Positions 1 through 11,900 of a stretch of 64,000 bases of DNA are shown here, one piece after another. The position numbers and the translations under genes were made by a program. The stretch is from Sodiomyces alkalinus F11 (Eukaryota; Ascomycota; Sordariomycetes; Glomerellales; Plectosphaerellaceae): positions 1,217,799-1,281,798 of the forward strand of contig NW_021167089.1 in NCBI RefSeq assembly GCF_003711515.1. Direction: 5' to 3'. Every line of letters begins with the position of its first letter. The stretch's first letter is position 1. The notes beneath the pieces were generated by a model. That model was given only the letters and a program-made list of their open reading frames with translations, was not told the origin of the DNA and searched no databases.

Positions 1-192
1 CATCTTATACTCGCCGGCATCCTGACTCCTGGAGCTACGAATGCTCAGAGCCGATGAATTCTTGGAGCCGACGGTATCCTGTCTCTCGAATCCAGGATGC
101 GATGGATCCTGGCCGTCGCCAGGGTAAGCATTCTCGTCAGTCGTGACGGCTCCAAAACCTTGTCGACGAGCAAAGGGATTACGAATCGGCAT
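1..192 (-). CDS. N-terminus of an uncharacterised fungal protein, cut by the window edge
   Basis: Reading leftwards from an ATG at 192, 64 codons stay open to the window edge. The peptide begins MPIRNPFARRQG and is rich in Ser, Arg, Asp and Gly (for example SALSIRSSRSQD), which suggests a disordered cytosolic N-terminus. It resembles the start of a conserved but functionally unknown Pezizomycotina protein that I recall in outline only. There is no signal peptide or membrane segment in the visible part. The upstream side (193-440) holds tandem GTATGGGGG units and then the repeat block, so the gene borders a silenced repeat. The C-terminal part lies outside the window, so function cannot be assigned. 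Confidence 0.6.
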   Translation of the reverse strand, partial: MPIRNPFARRQGFGAVTTDENAYPGDGQDPSHPGFERQDTVGSKNSSALSIRSSRSQDAGEYKM

Positions 193-787
193 GTTGGCTG
201 GTGGAATGGTGCAATATAAAGGCGTATGGGGGTATGGGGGTATGGTATGGGGGTTCCCGGTTTAAAATGGGCAATGCGGTCGTCGCGACGGGGCTGCCCC
301 TCGTGATGTCACTTCGATATGTGCGACAAGTTGTTGAGTCTGCCTTCAACGACTCTCAATGGCAGGACGGAATACCCAAGGCCCTAAAGATTGAGGTGTT
401 CCAGAATAGCTTGTTGGTAAAAGTAGGGTAATCAACTCGTTATTAGTATCCGTACGGCGGAGGCGATAATAAAGTCTTACGGGTTCCAGGTGTCGCACGT
501 CAAATAGGCACTTAAATGATCAACTTAGTAGAGCAGAAATCTCGTGTGTGTGTATTATATCCAGTTATATCTGGGAGAGTCTCTTATACCCTTAATTTAG
601 GTGGTGAAGACTCTGTTATAGGTACTAAGTCATTTAGATCCTATCCGGTCTTTTCCGGTATCCGCCCCTATTATATCCGAAGCCCTTAGTTATAATATAG
701 ATCTCCCCTGGATCCCCTATAGACCACGTCGTGGTCCGTGTGCCTATACGATACCAGGTCGCTAATCTACTCCGTACGTCTATAAGG

Positions 788-811
788 ATTATTATTATTA
801 TTATTATTATT
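788..811. repeat. (ATT)8 microsatellite
   Basis: Eight perfect ATT units inside the RIP-affected block. Confidence 0.9.
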
Positions 812-1499
812 CTTACTTCGCTATCCTATCTAATCTATAGGAGCCTATTCAGACTATACGGTCCTTCTCGGGTAGCTATAGAGGGGAAAAACCCGGAGCC
901 CCGGGGGAAAAACCTCTATACTTATCCTTAGTTAGAGTGGTGTCTCGGCGGGGCCGATATGGCCCCGGTTTGCCCTGTCTGCGTATCTGGATCATACCTC
1001 TAGGCTGGTGGCTAACGGGAAGGGTAACAGGCTATGGTTCGGGTTAGCCTAGGCCGGTTATTAGTGATAGGGCGGGGGCCGAAAGGGTACCGCGGGGTCT
1101 CCGCCATATAGCGGCCGCGGCACACTAATATCGGCCTCCCTGCGTCCCCGGGGCCGCGCCTATTATTCTATAAGGATACTAGTGGTAGTACGAAGTACGA
1201 AAGTAAGTAAGTAATAAGGTATAGTCGGTACACGCTAATTTCGAGTCAGACTAAAAATACCCCACTACTATATCACTACTACTATCTTCGAAGTCCTCTA
1301 TATATCGTATTCCTTAGTAAAGTTAGTAGTATTTATATAATCTAGGTATAGGAAAAGAAGGTCTCTCGAATAGTATAATTAGTATTTTATATACTACCCT
1401 CCGCTTTAAATTATAGTATTAATCCTGCGCAGTATACTAGCTATTAGCCTTTAGATAAGCTCTTATTCGAACTCCTTCTATACTATGACCGCGGTGCGT

Positions 1500-1990
1500 A
1501 TAAGTAATTCCTATAATTCGATATTCTTTTTTATATCCCCGAGGTTTAGTTCCTTCTCATAAATACGCTCTTTTATTAATTTTTATTAATTTTCTATAGG
1601 GTTAAGGTTAGGGGAGTATACCGGCTAGTCTATAATTTTAACCCTGTTTTCTTAAGCCTATAAGCGTAACTATTTTTATACTACGCGCGCTATATACGTA
1701 AAGGCGTTATCCTAGGCGAAGATCTTACTAGGATCGTAGATAGTTAGAAGCTAGTCTTAAAGGCACTATAAAATAACCTAACCTATAGCCCCCCCGCGCG
1801 GCGATTCGGGGTCACCGTAAAGCTCGTATAACGATATACGTGCGCTATATAAAATCGCGCCCTAGAATATCTAGGAGTGTCTTATTAGCTTAAGCCGTGG
1901 CTATATATTCTAGGGGAGTAAATATTCGCCCTAATAAAATATTAGTATAAAGTTCTAAAGCCAGGACGATAGCCTACTTTTCTGCAGAAA
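1500..1990 (-). pseudogene. Dead Tc1/mariner-type (DDE) transposase relic
   Basis: In one minus-strand frame the region reads ...YDPSKIFA*DNAFTYIARVV, then about 15 residues with several stops, then KIID*PVYSPNLNPIEN. This matches the catalytic core of Tc1/mariner transposases: the second acidic residue in a (Q/W)DNA motif, the WPPYSPDLNPIEN signature and the third acidic residue. The Asp codon is at 1709-1711 and the Glu codon at 1592-1594, with 38 residues between, a DD38E-like spacing as it now stands. Stops fall where Trp or Gln is expected (ID*P for IDWP), and the conserved SPD has become SPN; both are G-to-A changes on the coding strand, as RIP produces. The element cannot encode a working enzyme. 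Confidence 0.72.
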
Positions 1991-2860
1991 ACCTAACTCT
2001 GCCTTATACCCTGCCCGCGCGCGATAGTGCTCTTATTAGAGAAGATAACGCGTTTCCAGAAATTAAGGCCTTTACCTACGTATGCCCTAGCAAAAATAAG
2101 CCTCTCTTTCGCGTGCTCTTCCGTTAATTTTAGTTATTAAAGCGCGCGGTAGTGCTGGATACCTTTATAGATAAGCTCCCTCTTAATTATCTCTATAAAA
2201 CAGGTAAGGCGCGCCTAGGCCTTAAGTTCCCTACACGAAATAAAAGGGTTTTACCTAACGAATCGAAAGAGGTACCTTATATCGCGATTAGTAAGGTAGT
2301 GTAGCCGGCTAGGCCGTGGGAGTAACCTAGCTAATTTCTACTCTTAGTATCGCTTATATATCCTATAGATAGACCCTAGGGATACGCCTATCCTGCGCGC
2401 GACCTCGTGATACGTTAGCCTTATTTCGACTAAGGATATAATCCTTATTCGTTTATACGGCGAATAATACTATTTAGGGGTCTATGGCTATTAAACTAGT
2501 ATTATTACGGCTATTTAAAGATAGAGGGTTATAGTAGGAATAACGTGTTTAAACGCGTTAAGGGTGAAAATATGGGTTTTGACTCGAAATTAGTATGGGG
2601 CCACTATAGGTCTAGAAAGTCTGGGGTCGAAGCAGCCGGTTGTGGGCTTTTAGGGGAGGCCGACGAAGAGTTTTACAGGGGTTCGACCTTAAACCAAACC
2701 CCCGAGGGGGCCGAGAGTAGAGGCCTTTTATGTTAGGGACGGAGGAAGGACGTACGAAGTAATAGGTATCATTACTTCGCACAATAAGGTAGGTACCTAA
2801 GGTAAGGAAGGTACTTATTAGCCCCTTGTCAGCGCTGAATACTTTAGCTAGGTATATGGT

Positions 2861-3984
2861 GAGTGCGACTTTTGGCTTTCCATCTCAACCTGAAGTGTGT
2901 TAGGTTCGAAGTATCTCATCGGGAACGATCAATTTGCTTGACCCTGGGGTAACGATCGACAGGACGAAGTGGACCGGGAAAGCTCATAGACGTCCTTGAC
3001 GTCCTTCCCCGACGTATTTCGTACCGTACCGTCTGGGGCCTTCATCAAATAATATTCGTAGTACGAAGCAATCTGTATATCCATCCCACTGGGAGGACCG
3101 GTCGCACATGAACAGGTTCCAGGGCGTCGAGTCTCGTGGTGTCTGACTCGCATCTGGAGTTTCAACGCCGCCTCTGAGAGAGAACGGCTCGGTCTTGGCA
3201 AGAAGCTTGAGGGGCCGGATGGGGATTAGGCAAAGGCAGGGAGAGTACACCGTACGGATAGGACAAACAAAAAAAAGCGTTTTGCACTCTCGCCCGCTCT
3301 TGCATACCGAAACCGTTGGGAGAGGGAGGGCGGGGGAAAGACTCGCCGGCCAACGTTTGTCGTCATAATCCGTGGTTCCGTTTATTAGCCATGATAAATC
3401 CGGTTTCCTTGGAGGGAAGTGAGAGGCGTCGGGAAAGGGAATCGATGCCGAAAATGAAGGACTCCAACAACGAGTGGAAAGGATGAGAAGGTATGGAGGG
3501 TACGATGCTTAATAAGTAAAACGCTTGGCTGACGCCGTGATACCGACATACAGCGGTGATGGCACCAGCCACAAGCGGGATGTGACGTTGGTTATGTGGC
3601 GCAGCCACGAGCCAAGCCACTGGTCAAGCCACTCGGGAGCCATGTCAAATGCCAATGAAATCCGCACTCCGCAGGTAATAATCTGTATGAGTGGCACTTG
3701 GTTCATGAACCTCTTAACAGGTCAGCGGAATTGGATCCGTGGATTGAAGAACTTGAGGTCCCGTAGTTCGCCAACACTGGGGTATCACTATGAACTTCCT
3801 TACTCCTTTCCTTCCGAAGCAACTCAAACGCCGGCGACGAAACCTTCGCTTGAAAGACGCAGACAAAATAAAACGCGGATGGTGATTGGAATCCATGCCC
3901 TGAAATCCGATGGGTCATATGAAAAAAAAAGGGGCCCCGGGGGGGGGGGTGGGGGGAAGGGAAACCTCCAAGTAAATGGCACAA
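2861..3984. other. Intergenic, no gene seen
   Basis: Only short overlapping frames occur on both strands, none with a recognisable domain. The stretch lies downstream of the RAD60-like gene and between it and the repeat block. A run of nine A then GGGGCCCC and a long G tract (about 3928-3960) lies just beyond the stop codon of that gene. Confidence 0.6.
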
Positions 3985-5634
3985 TCAGTCCTTCACGGAC
4001 ACCTCGATTGTGTCCATGTCCTCAATATCCACCTCTTCAATCGTCGAGGCCTCGTCTAGCTGCTCTCCGTCGAAATAGAGCGAGACGGACGAGCCTTCCG
4101 GAACATTTCGCATCTTGCGGTACATGACGACGAGCGTCTGGATAGTCGTCGAAGGCCGGACTGTCGTCTTGACAGGCTCATCGCTGCGTGTTTTGAGAAT
4201 GACCCTGATTTTCTGCTCCTCCGGAGCCGGAGCCGGAGCCCCTTCGCCGTCGTTCTCGCCATCGAGGGCCGCCCCACCGTCGTCGGAATCGTCATACAAC
4301 TCCCCCAGCGCCCGGCGCCTCTCTCTCTCCATACGCTTCTGGTGCTCCTCCCATAGTTCCTCCGTCCAAATCTCCATGTGCAGACGCGTCCAGTCCTTAC
4401 TGAACCCGTCCGTGTCGTGGAACTTGCCGACCGACGCGTGTTGCAGCGTACCGCTCGCGGAGGCTCGAATGTCAAGGCTGTCGATCGTGGTGGAGTCGTA
4501 GAGGCGGCGGCCGCGCCAGGTGAGGAAAGTGCCTTCCAGTGTCTGGCGACCCAGCCGAAGCGTCGCGCCAGTGCTAAGGCACCAGGCCCGGCGCACTGCA
4601 CTCAAGGGCTTCCAGAGCGTGATGACGAACCGCTTAGGCTCAGTGTCGGGAAGACGGGAGGTGACGAGAAGTTGGATACGGGTCTTATCCTTCTCCGCCT
4701 CCTCGGCTTTCTTCTGCCGCTCTTGAGCAGCGCGTATGAATTCCGCAAACTCGCCGTTCACTTCGTCATCGTCGTCCTCCTCCTCCTCCTCCCTCAGGGC
4801 GTCGTCCTTCTTGTCCTCCTCTTCTTCCACGACGAACGGGTCTTCCAGATCATGCGCCGCCGAACTGCTCCTAGTGCTTTTCACATATCGGATAGGCGTA
4901 GCGCCGTATATATCCTCGTCCGGATCATCTAGACTGGCACCTTGGCCGTGATAGCTCTCGTCTTCTAGATCAACAAATTCGGGTTGTTTTCCCTTGTCTT
5001 GCAGTTTGCTCGGGCTGCGCGTCGAAACGGATCGTCTGGATCGGGCAGGAGACTTGGGATGTCGGGCATGACAGGGCGACGTTGGGTGTAATGGGTTGGA
5101 GTTGATCGAGCCGTGACTTGTACGTGATCGCTTCGACGGAGGTGTCGCGATAGTGGCCCTGAGAGCGAAAGTCAGCGGGGGTCCAGTTAACTGCACGACC
5201 CCAAAAGATCCGGGATGGGAGGTTATGGCTCACCCGAGGCCGTCGCCGTCGTTGTCATCAGTGCTCTCCACTGCTACTGTGGGCTGGGAGTTCTGGCCCT
5301 GGCTTTGGCTTTGGCTTTGGCTCTGGTTGCGGGAAGTCGGACGGGGTAAAGGCGATTCCTCATCCTCAACCTTGACCTTGTCGACTCCGTCCTTTACCTC
5401 AGCTGTTGACGAGGAGCGATCGTTTCGGCTGCTCTCGCGTTTGGAATGCTTGCGCTTGCGACGGCGTTCTTGCTCTGCCAAGGCGACGGGGAAGAATTCT
5501 TTGGAGCGCTGGAAGAGGCTCAAGCCATCATCCTCGGCGTCGCCATCCTTGTCTTTGCTCTCTGGCGTCGGGGCCGAGAGCCTTTGCAGGGCTGTCGGCT
5601 TGAAAGGTAGACGGCGCTTGGGCGCAGCACTCAT
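3985..5634 (-). CDS. RAD60/ESC2/NIP45-like protein with SUMO-like domains
   Basis: Two exons: 5634-5234 and 5158-3985, with a 75-nt intron (GTGAGC donor, GCTGAC branch, CTCTCAG acceptor); 524 aa. The last ~77 residues (IRVILKTRSDEPVKTTVRP through DIEDMDTIEVSVKD) match a Rad60 SUMO-like domain. A second, poorer copy starts near residue 295 (IQLLVTSRL). The N-terminal half is disordered with a QSQSQSQSQGQ run and basic/acidic tracts, and an acidic stretch of Glu/Asp precedes the first SUMO-like domain. In the family (fission yeast Rad60, budding yeast Esc2, human NIP45) such proteins mimic SUMO, bind the SUMO conjugation machinery and support recombination repair in the nucleus. The gene is divergent from LSM6 across 638 bp. 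Assignment rests on domain order, not on a full alignment. Confidence 0.75.
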
Positions 5635-6272
5635 GCTGGGATAAATGGATAAATGGGATAAATGGGCAAAACTGATATTCGCTGAACTCCCCCGATCAAG
5701 ACTCCATCGGTAGGCGGGGGTGCATTTGAAAATCGGTTTTCGGCGCGTCCGGGGGAGAGGGAACAGTATAGGACCGAAAGTCGCCCACGAGGTAAGTAGC
5801 CAAACACGGAGATGAATACCACTGATGGGGTGGAGGACGGATGGTGGTGAAATCCGGATTCAAAGGGACCAGAAAGATTACAAAGTGACACAAAGGTGAA
5901 GCGCGGTTCTAGAAGGTCGTGGTGACCGTGACTCGGCTTTAGCCCACATAATAAACTCCGTATGGAGGATATCCGTAATTATGGAGGATATGTACTGCAA
6001 CTTTCAGGGCATCTACGCTACCGTTTGTGTACCTGTATACCTACCTAAGGTACCTTACCTTTACTTCTTTGTCCGTCTGTAAGAAGTGTACGGTAGGAAA
6101 GGTATTGCACATTGGAGAAGTGGGGTCCAGCAAAGCTTAGGTAATAGGTAGGTAGGTATTCGCTGGTGTCCAAACCTCCTGTGAGCAACTCAACTCTCCC
6201 AACCTGGAACTCATCAGCATCACGCTCATCAATCTCCTGCTACCTTACGTCCCCCCGGCCCTACGCAGTACC
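5635..6272. promoter_or_regulatory. Divergent promoter region, RAD60-like / LSM6
   Basis: This 638-bp gap separates two start codons facing away from each other. It contains a direct repeat TATGGAGGATAT (about 5960-5990) and an AAGGTACCTTACC motif at 6047-6059 of the kind seen in several other intergenic regions here. No ORF or RNA is supported. Confidence 0.5.
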
Positions 6273-6702
6273 ATGGAGAACGGAAACCCCGCACAAGGGG
6301 AGGGCAAGGACCCCTCCAGCTTCCTCAGCGAAATCATCGGAAATCCCGTAACCGTCAAGCTCAACTCCGGGGTCATCTACAAGGGTACATACAGTTCACT
6401 CTCCCTCTCATCAGGCATCACAATGCTGTCTCAGGTCGCATCTTACAAGACTGACAACATAACTACAATGACAGGCGAGCTGCAGTCGGTGGATGGCTAC
6501 ATGAACATTGCGCTCGAGAAGACAGAGGAGTACGTCAACGGAACGAAGAGGAGATCCTATGGTGATGCCTTCGTCCGAGGCAACAATGGTGGGCCTACCC
6601 AAGTCCTTTTCACAGTTTCTCTCCCTCGCTATATACATATCGACATGGAGCTATCCTGCTAACATTAACCTCACAGTCATGTACATCAGCGCCGACTCTT
6701 AG
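6273..6702 (+). CDS. LSM6: U6 snRNA-associated Sm-like protein LSm6
   Basis: Three exons: 6273-6384, 6475-6588, 6677-6702; introns of 90 and 88 nt; 83 aa, the usual size (about 80). The spliced protein contains SFLSEIIGNPVTVKLNSG and, after the first junction, VDGYMNIALEKTEEYVNG with RGNNVMYIS at the end: the Sm1 and Sm2 motifs of LSm6. It belongs to the LSm1-7 ring (cytoplasmic mRNA decapping and decay) and the LSm2-8 ring (nuclear, binds the U6 3' end). The first intron has a multiple-of-three length and no in-frame stop, so an unspliced message would add 30 residues between the two Sm motifs; family comparison shows it must be removed. Very high confidence. Confidence 0.95.
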
Positions 6703-7241
6703 CCTGGATATCAAGGGGTCGAGCCTTAGTGTTTGAATGAGGAAGAGACATCTTCTTACTCTGAAGAGTCGTCTTACTTGAGAGCAGATGATAAACGGGA
6801 GTCCGAGTCGTACTTTTACAGTCTACCGCGAAAATAGATGATACCCGCCACGTTCCACCGGGCCCTTTTCTTGTCACCCGCTTTCTTCCGTATGATATAT
6901 CCCCATCTCCCAAACCATGCCGACACACTGGCTGGTAGCGCTGAGCTTGATTTACGTTACGACCTCCAAGTCCACACGAAATACGTCTTCCCATGGAAGG
7001 CCCCCCCTTTTTTTCTTTTTTTTTCTTTTTTTTTTTTTCTCTTTTGCTGGCCTCACAGAAGACAGGGCACGCGCATCATCGGCCTGAGAGCCTACAGGCC
7101 AATCTCGAATTATCCCCCCCACCAAGTTCACCTCCCAATTCGGCTCGATCGGGGAGAGTGAATCGCGGAACCCCCACAGATGTACGAAGTAACAGCACAG
7201 TCAGGGGACCACGTCGTTCATCGTCCGTCGTTCGTCGTTCG
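6703..7241. other. Convergent intergenic region with T-rich tracts
   Basis: It lies between the 3' ends of LSM6 and the membrane-protein gene. Long interrupted T runs at about 7008-7041 could be a terminator or polyadenylation context for the plus-strand transcript. No coding signal. Confidence 0.5.
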
Positions 7242-7884
7242 TCACCGATGTGTCGACCTTGGCGGGTTCTTGTGTAGCTTCGTAGCACCCGCCGAAAAAC
7301 TCGTCCTCGGCCGCGATGACGACCGCAAGTCGGGTTCCTCTCGGGAGTCTGTCGAGGCGACTGCGGGCACTTGGGCCTGGGATGTCTGCCAGCTGTTCGA
7401 CCGGGTATGACCTATACGTTGAGGGTGAGGCGGTTGATACAGCCTGGGAGTATGTCCTTGAACAGAGACGTGAGGAGGCGGAGACTGATGAGCCCGGCTG
7501 CCGCTCTGAAGGGGAACGGAAGTGCTACAAATCCAGATGCCGTCCACAGTGACGCCGCCCTCGATAGCTCGGATCCCAAAGGGTATGTCTATGTCACTCC
7601 GTGACGAGAGCCCGCTCTTGCGCATCTGGTTCAACCGGATGCGCCTCTCCTCGTCCAGGGCCTCTTGTCTCTTGAGGTAACGGTTGGTCCAGCAGAGCTT
7701 TACGTAACCTATGAAGAAGACTGTGGCGATGGCGGCGGCTAGGCACTGGTACGTGCGTGTTAGAGTTCTTCTTCGGCCGTCTGTTGTGAAAGAGGGGCGA
7801 CGCAAGTTTGCAACGAAGGAAGTGAGAAATGCTTACGAAGGTCATTTGCTGCCATAGCTCCCAGGATACGAAGAACACCCCCAT
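7242..7884 (-). CDS. Conserved fungal single-span membrane protein, function unknown
   Basis: Two exons: 7884-7837 and 7745-7242; intron of 91 nt with GTAAGC donor and CTCTAAC branch; 183 aa. The start MGVFFVSWELWQQMTF joins in phase to CLAAAIATVFFIGYVKLCW, giving one hydrophobic segment at about residues 17-35 after a short lumenal or matrix N-terminus. A basic stretch (NRYLKRQEALDEERRIR) follows, then IPFGIRAIEGGVTVDGIW, which I recognise as the conserved core of a Pezizomycotina-only family without known function. The C-terminal half is low-complexity, rich in Ser, Pro and His. The second exon can be read upstream without splicing, but only the spliced form gives the family's N-terminus. 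Topology and location are inferred. Confidence 0.65.
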
Positions 7885-8985
7885 TGGAGCTGATGGGTTC
7901 TGCAGGCGGAAACCGAAGACAATAGACCTGTAGACAGGGGCTTATAGTTGTATTGGTAGTTGATAGTGGCCGCATGTAACGTGGTACAGAAAACCGGACA
8001 CGTCAGGAAGGGGATAGAAGACTGGGGGAGCTTGAGAAAACAGAGGGCTTAAAGGGGCCCCAAGACCGTCACGTTAAAAATGTGCGGTGGAAAAAATAGG
8101 AAGACAGGGAGCAAAAAAGACAAAGGTATGCCATATGCATGGGTCCCTCTACACATCATCATGCAAGATCCTGATGTCCAACATCAAACAGACAAGACAG
8201 TGGGGACAGACCGCCTGGGCGACGTGTCTAAAGTTGCATATGTATGGAGTAACGTGCGTCGAAGCCTGTCCTGTAGTATGGAGTATAATTATGGTAAGGT
8301 AGCAGATAATGCTGGTGCATCGGCGATCAAGAGAGAGAAGAACGCACAGCGGCATTTATCATCACCCTCTAAAAATCGAACATGTTAAATAAGAAATACA
8401 AACGAAAACAAGTGCAAAGACCTGAATTCTGCATGAGTTGATGGGTTTGGCATGAGACCATTGGCGGATAGCTGCAGCTCTCGCCCCCTTTTATTTTGGC
8501 TGAACTCGGATTAGCATTGGCCGAGAATTCCTCTTCAACAGCTTCGAACCCCATACAGGACCTCGTAATTCCCGTTTTTATTCAAGGAGGCCCCCGGCCC
8601 ATTCAAGAGAGGTCATATGGCTCGAATCGCACTGATAGTGGCCCATGACTTGTCATTGTATGGGTCGTGGGCAATGTGGATGCTATGCCTATCCGAAGAA
8701 ACCCCATCAACAAAACATCGACAGATCAAGGACAACCCGAAGTAGGTATGAATCGAGCAGTTCTGTCGTCTTGTCTCCAATGTCACATTTTTATACATAT
8801 GTGGAAAAAAATCGAAACCCACCACCCCCCTCCCTCCCGGGTCACAGCAAACGTGGTACGATGCTATTCGGAATCGGTTGCTAAACAAGGCCATCCCCGC
8901 CCACTTCGTGGCCCTACGGTGGAGCAGATGGATGGATAGACATGTACATAGATCATTATAAGGTAGACACCTACTGTCCGCTCTT
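7885..8985. other. Intergenic, 1.1 kb, no gene seen
   Basis: It contains the promoter of the membrane-protein gene and the 3' flank of the ankyrin gene. Several short frames exist but none has a family match or a credible exon structure. Confidence 0.5.
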
Positions 8986-11900
8986 TCACGGCCTCCAGGC
9001 CTCCAAAATTTTGCTACTCCGCACACGCGTCACAAAATTGAGCGCATCCATGCGGTCCTCCTTATCCTGCTTGTCCTCTCCCTCATTCTCCCCGTCGTCT
9101 TCCTCTTGAGCCTTCGCGCCGTGGACGTGGTTCGAACCGAACCCGAACTTCTCGCTCAGCCTCTTCGCCACGTCGTTGGCTTCGCCCAGCGACACCAGCC
9201 TTCGCTGGCCGGGATATCGAGCCATGTAACCCGCCACAACATCCCACACGCGCCGGCGCTTCTGTGCCTCTTGCTCTCCCCCGTCAGCAGTCAATGGAGG
9301 TACGGTGCGTCCCTGCTTCGTCGCCTCGAGAAATTCCGCGGGGTCGACGTTTAGGAGACCAGATGCGCCCTGTTCCCAGCGACCGCGGCGCACGATGATG
9401 TCGTCCGGCTGCTTAAACGTGAAGGCCATGAGCTGCCCACGGGCGACCTCGGCTGGCGTCCGGCCGACGGCGTTCTCGCGATAGAGAAGCTCCGGGTTGA
9501 ACCGCAAAAGACCTTCCACCATGTCGACGTCTGAGCCCATCACGGCGGAATGTAGCAGAGTCTCGCCCGCTCCGTTGAGCATGCCGAGTTCTGCCCCGCC
9601 AGAGTACCCAAGTAGAAGTTTGAGGACAGCAAGCTTCTTCTCTTGGGTGTCTTCGGCGCTGATGGTTGGGAGATAGCGGCCCAAGCCATATGGGACAAAG
9701 GACGGCTGCCCGGGCTGCTGCCGCAGCCCCCAATAATGGACGGGCGTGGTGCCGCCCTCGGACAGATTGTTTCGCTGCGAGAGAAGGTAGCGTCTCAGGT
9801 CCGGATCCAGTAGATCCAGCATGGGCTTGAGCAGATCCGCTGTCGGCGAGTATGTCAGAGCCGCGTGGATGATGTTGTCTCCCCCGGCGCTGCGCGCAGA
9901 CTGGTCAGCACCTCCCTCGATGAGCGTCTTGGCGAATTCGGTGCGACCATAGGCGAATGCCACTTGAAGAGGCGTCTCGCCGGTGCTTGACCTGTACTCG
10001 AGAGCACCGGGACAGGCGTGGATAAGGTATTTGATGAGTTTGTTTGTCTGTTCCGTGCGAGGCCCTAAGACGGCGCAATGGAGGACCAGCTCATCTGCGT
10101 ATCGTTAGAATTCGATGCACAGGAGAAGAAAAAGAGACACTGAAACGGGAGGAGACAGTTTCCGACGTACTCTGAGTTCCCAACCATGTCGATACGGCCC
10201 TATCAAAGCCTCCCTTGGCTCGTCTCAGATGCTCCAGTCTCGGATCTTGTGCTGCAGCCTCGGACTGGCCAAATTCCGCATAGCATCTGTGCGGAGCATC
10301 GCTCAAGAACCATTCAACCGATTCGATACTGCCATGCAGAGCCGCATGAAGGAGCGGCGCAATGCGAATCCCTGACGATCTGACCATGAGGTTGCGTCCG
10401 GCCGTGGCCCAGTCGTTCCTGTATTTAGGCACCGTGTCAGCGTCGAAAAGACGAAGAGAAATAGGTGAGAAAATATCCACATGTATGTTTTATATAGAAA
10501 CATGCAGATTTCGGGTCCAATTACCTTTTCTTGCCGTAAACTGTCAAGCCTTGATAGTAACTCGGCTTCTGCGTCAACTCAACGCCGCTCTTCTTGATCA
10601 GATGGTCAAGGGGCATTCCGGCCCCGACTTTCTTGATCAGGTAAGAGAGTATGTCCAACCTGCCGTTCGCTATCGCAGACGAGAAATCTTGCTCCGGGAG
10701 GGAGAAGTAGCATCGCTCAGCGTCTTCATCCTCGTCCCCTGGCAGTCTGTGCTTGGAATAATGCGCAGCCATGTCCATCAGGCTTTCGAGGCCGGCGCGA
10801 TCGTCCTGCTCAATGGCAAACGAAATCAGACTTGTTTGCTGCTTGACTTCGTCTCCGGGGTTCTTGAAGCAAGGGGCCGAAGCGAGCAAGACGTCCATCG
10901 GCTTCGTCGTTGACTTGACTTGCATGGATATTTGGCCGATGTTGTCAATGGTGAACTTCTCGTCCAACGTCTCAGCCAGAAACTTCACCCCTTGCCCCTC
11001 AGCGTCACCATCTGAATCTTCAGAGATGTCAGAGTTCGATTCTGCATCGCTGTGTTCGCAGCCATAGTGGTTCTCATCGTCCTGGTAGAGCCTATACCGA
11101 GCATCTTTCTTTTCTGGGGCAAACTGAAGCTTTACGATCTCCAGGATAGCTCTGGCTACCTTGTGATGGCCCCTCAGAAATGCCAGAGAGAACGGACTGT
11201 TGTCATTCATGTCGGTGACGGCCATCTTGAGGGGCGCCTCATTGTTATTTTCGCCCCAAGCCTGCGTTGTGAGTTCCGTGATCTTTTGGAGGTTGCCGGC
11301 CCAAGCGGCCTCGAACCTGCTCCATGGTCAGAACAATATCGATCACGTTGGATTCTCGAGGAACGGTGATAAACCACTTACAAATCAAGGTATGCAGCCT
11401 GACGGACTTCCGTAACATCTGTGACGTTTCTGAATGAGATGTCCAGCTTGTACCGATCGGGCTGTTTCTTGTTTTCTTCCTCTTGGCCGTGCCCGGGGTT
11501 GATGTGTGAAGATTCGTAGGGGGGCTTGAGTTCAGGATGCAACTCGTAGAAGGTCTTGCCACCTTTGGCGATGATGGCCTGCTCGAGCTCTTCAAGCTTG
11601 GAAATGACCTCCTTGATCATGGCGCGTTTCTCGGGAAGCCCTTTGGTATTCTGGTACTTGGATTCCTCCGAATCGTTGTGCGCCTTCTGTTTCTCCCTCG
11701 AAGCCTTCTTGGCTCGAATGTCCTCAGAGGTCATCCAGCGTCGATATGTGCCCTCCTCCAAGCTCTGCAGGTACTCGTCCATGCCCTCGACCTCGGATAT
11801 TTGATAGAGGAAGGCAGGAACCTCCTTGGCGTTTCGAAAATTCTTCAGTTGCGTCCGCACCATGTCCAAGACTGTCTGTCCCGTGCTGTCTTGCTGCCCC

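Larger units (their letters stand above)
440..2860. mobile_element. AT-rich, RIP-like degenerate repeat block
   Basis: This block differs sharply from the rest of the window. It is dominated by TA-rich words (ctata, tagta, taata) with few CA/TG, broken by GC-rich islands near 930-1160 and 2620-2740, and has no open frame of useful length. Enrichment of TpA with loss of CpA is the footprint of RIP acting on repeated DNA in ascomycetes. Inside it (about 1500-2000, minus strand) lies a recognisable Tc1/mariner transposase relic, listed separately. An (ATT)8 microsatellite lies at 788-811, and a short hairpin CGAAGTAAT/ATTACTTCG at 2755-2779 near the right border. I could not find clean terminal inverted repeats. 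Confidence 0.7.

Noticed and set aside
3525..4127. 200-codon plus-strand ORF
   Set aside because: It overlaps the 3' end of the RAD60-like gene in antisense, contains a Gly homopolymer from the G tract, and has no domain.
7760..7975. Alternative first exon (MRPLSTT...) for the small membrane protein
   Set aside because: It would join in another phase and lose MGVFFVSWELWQQMTF, the conserved start of the family.
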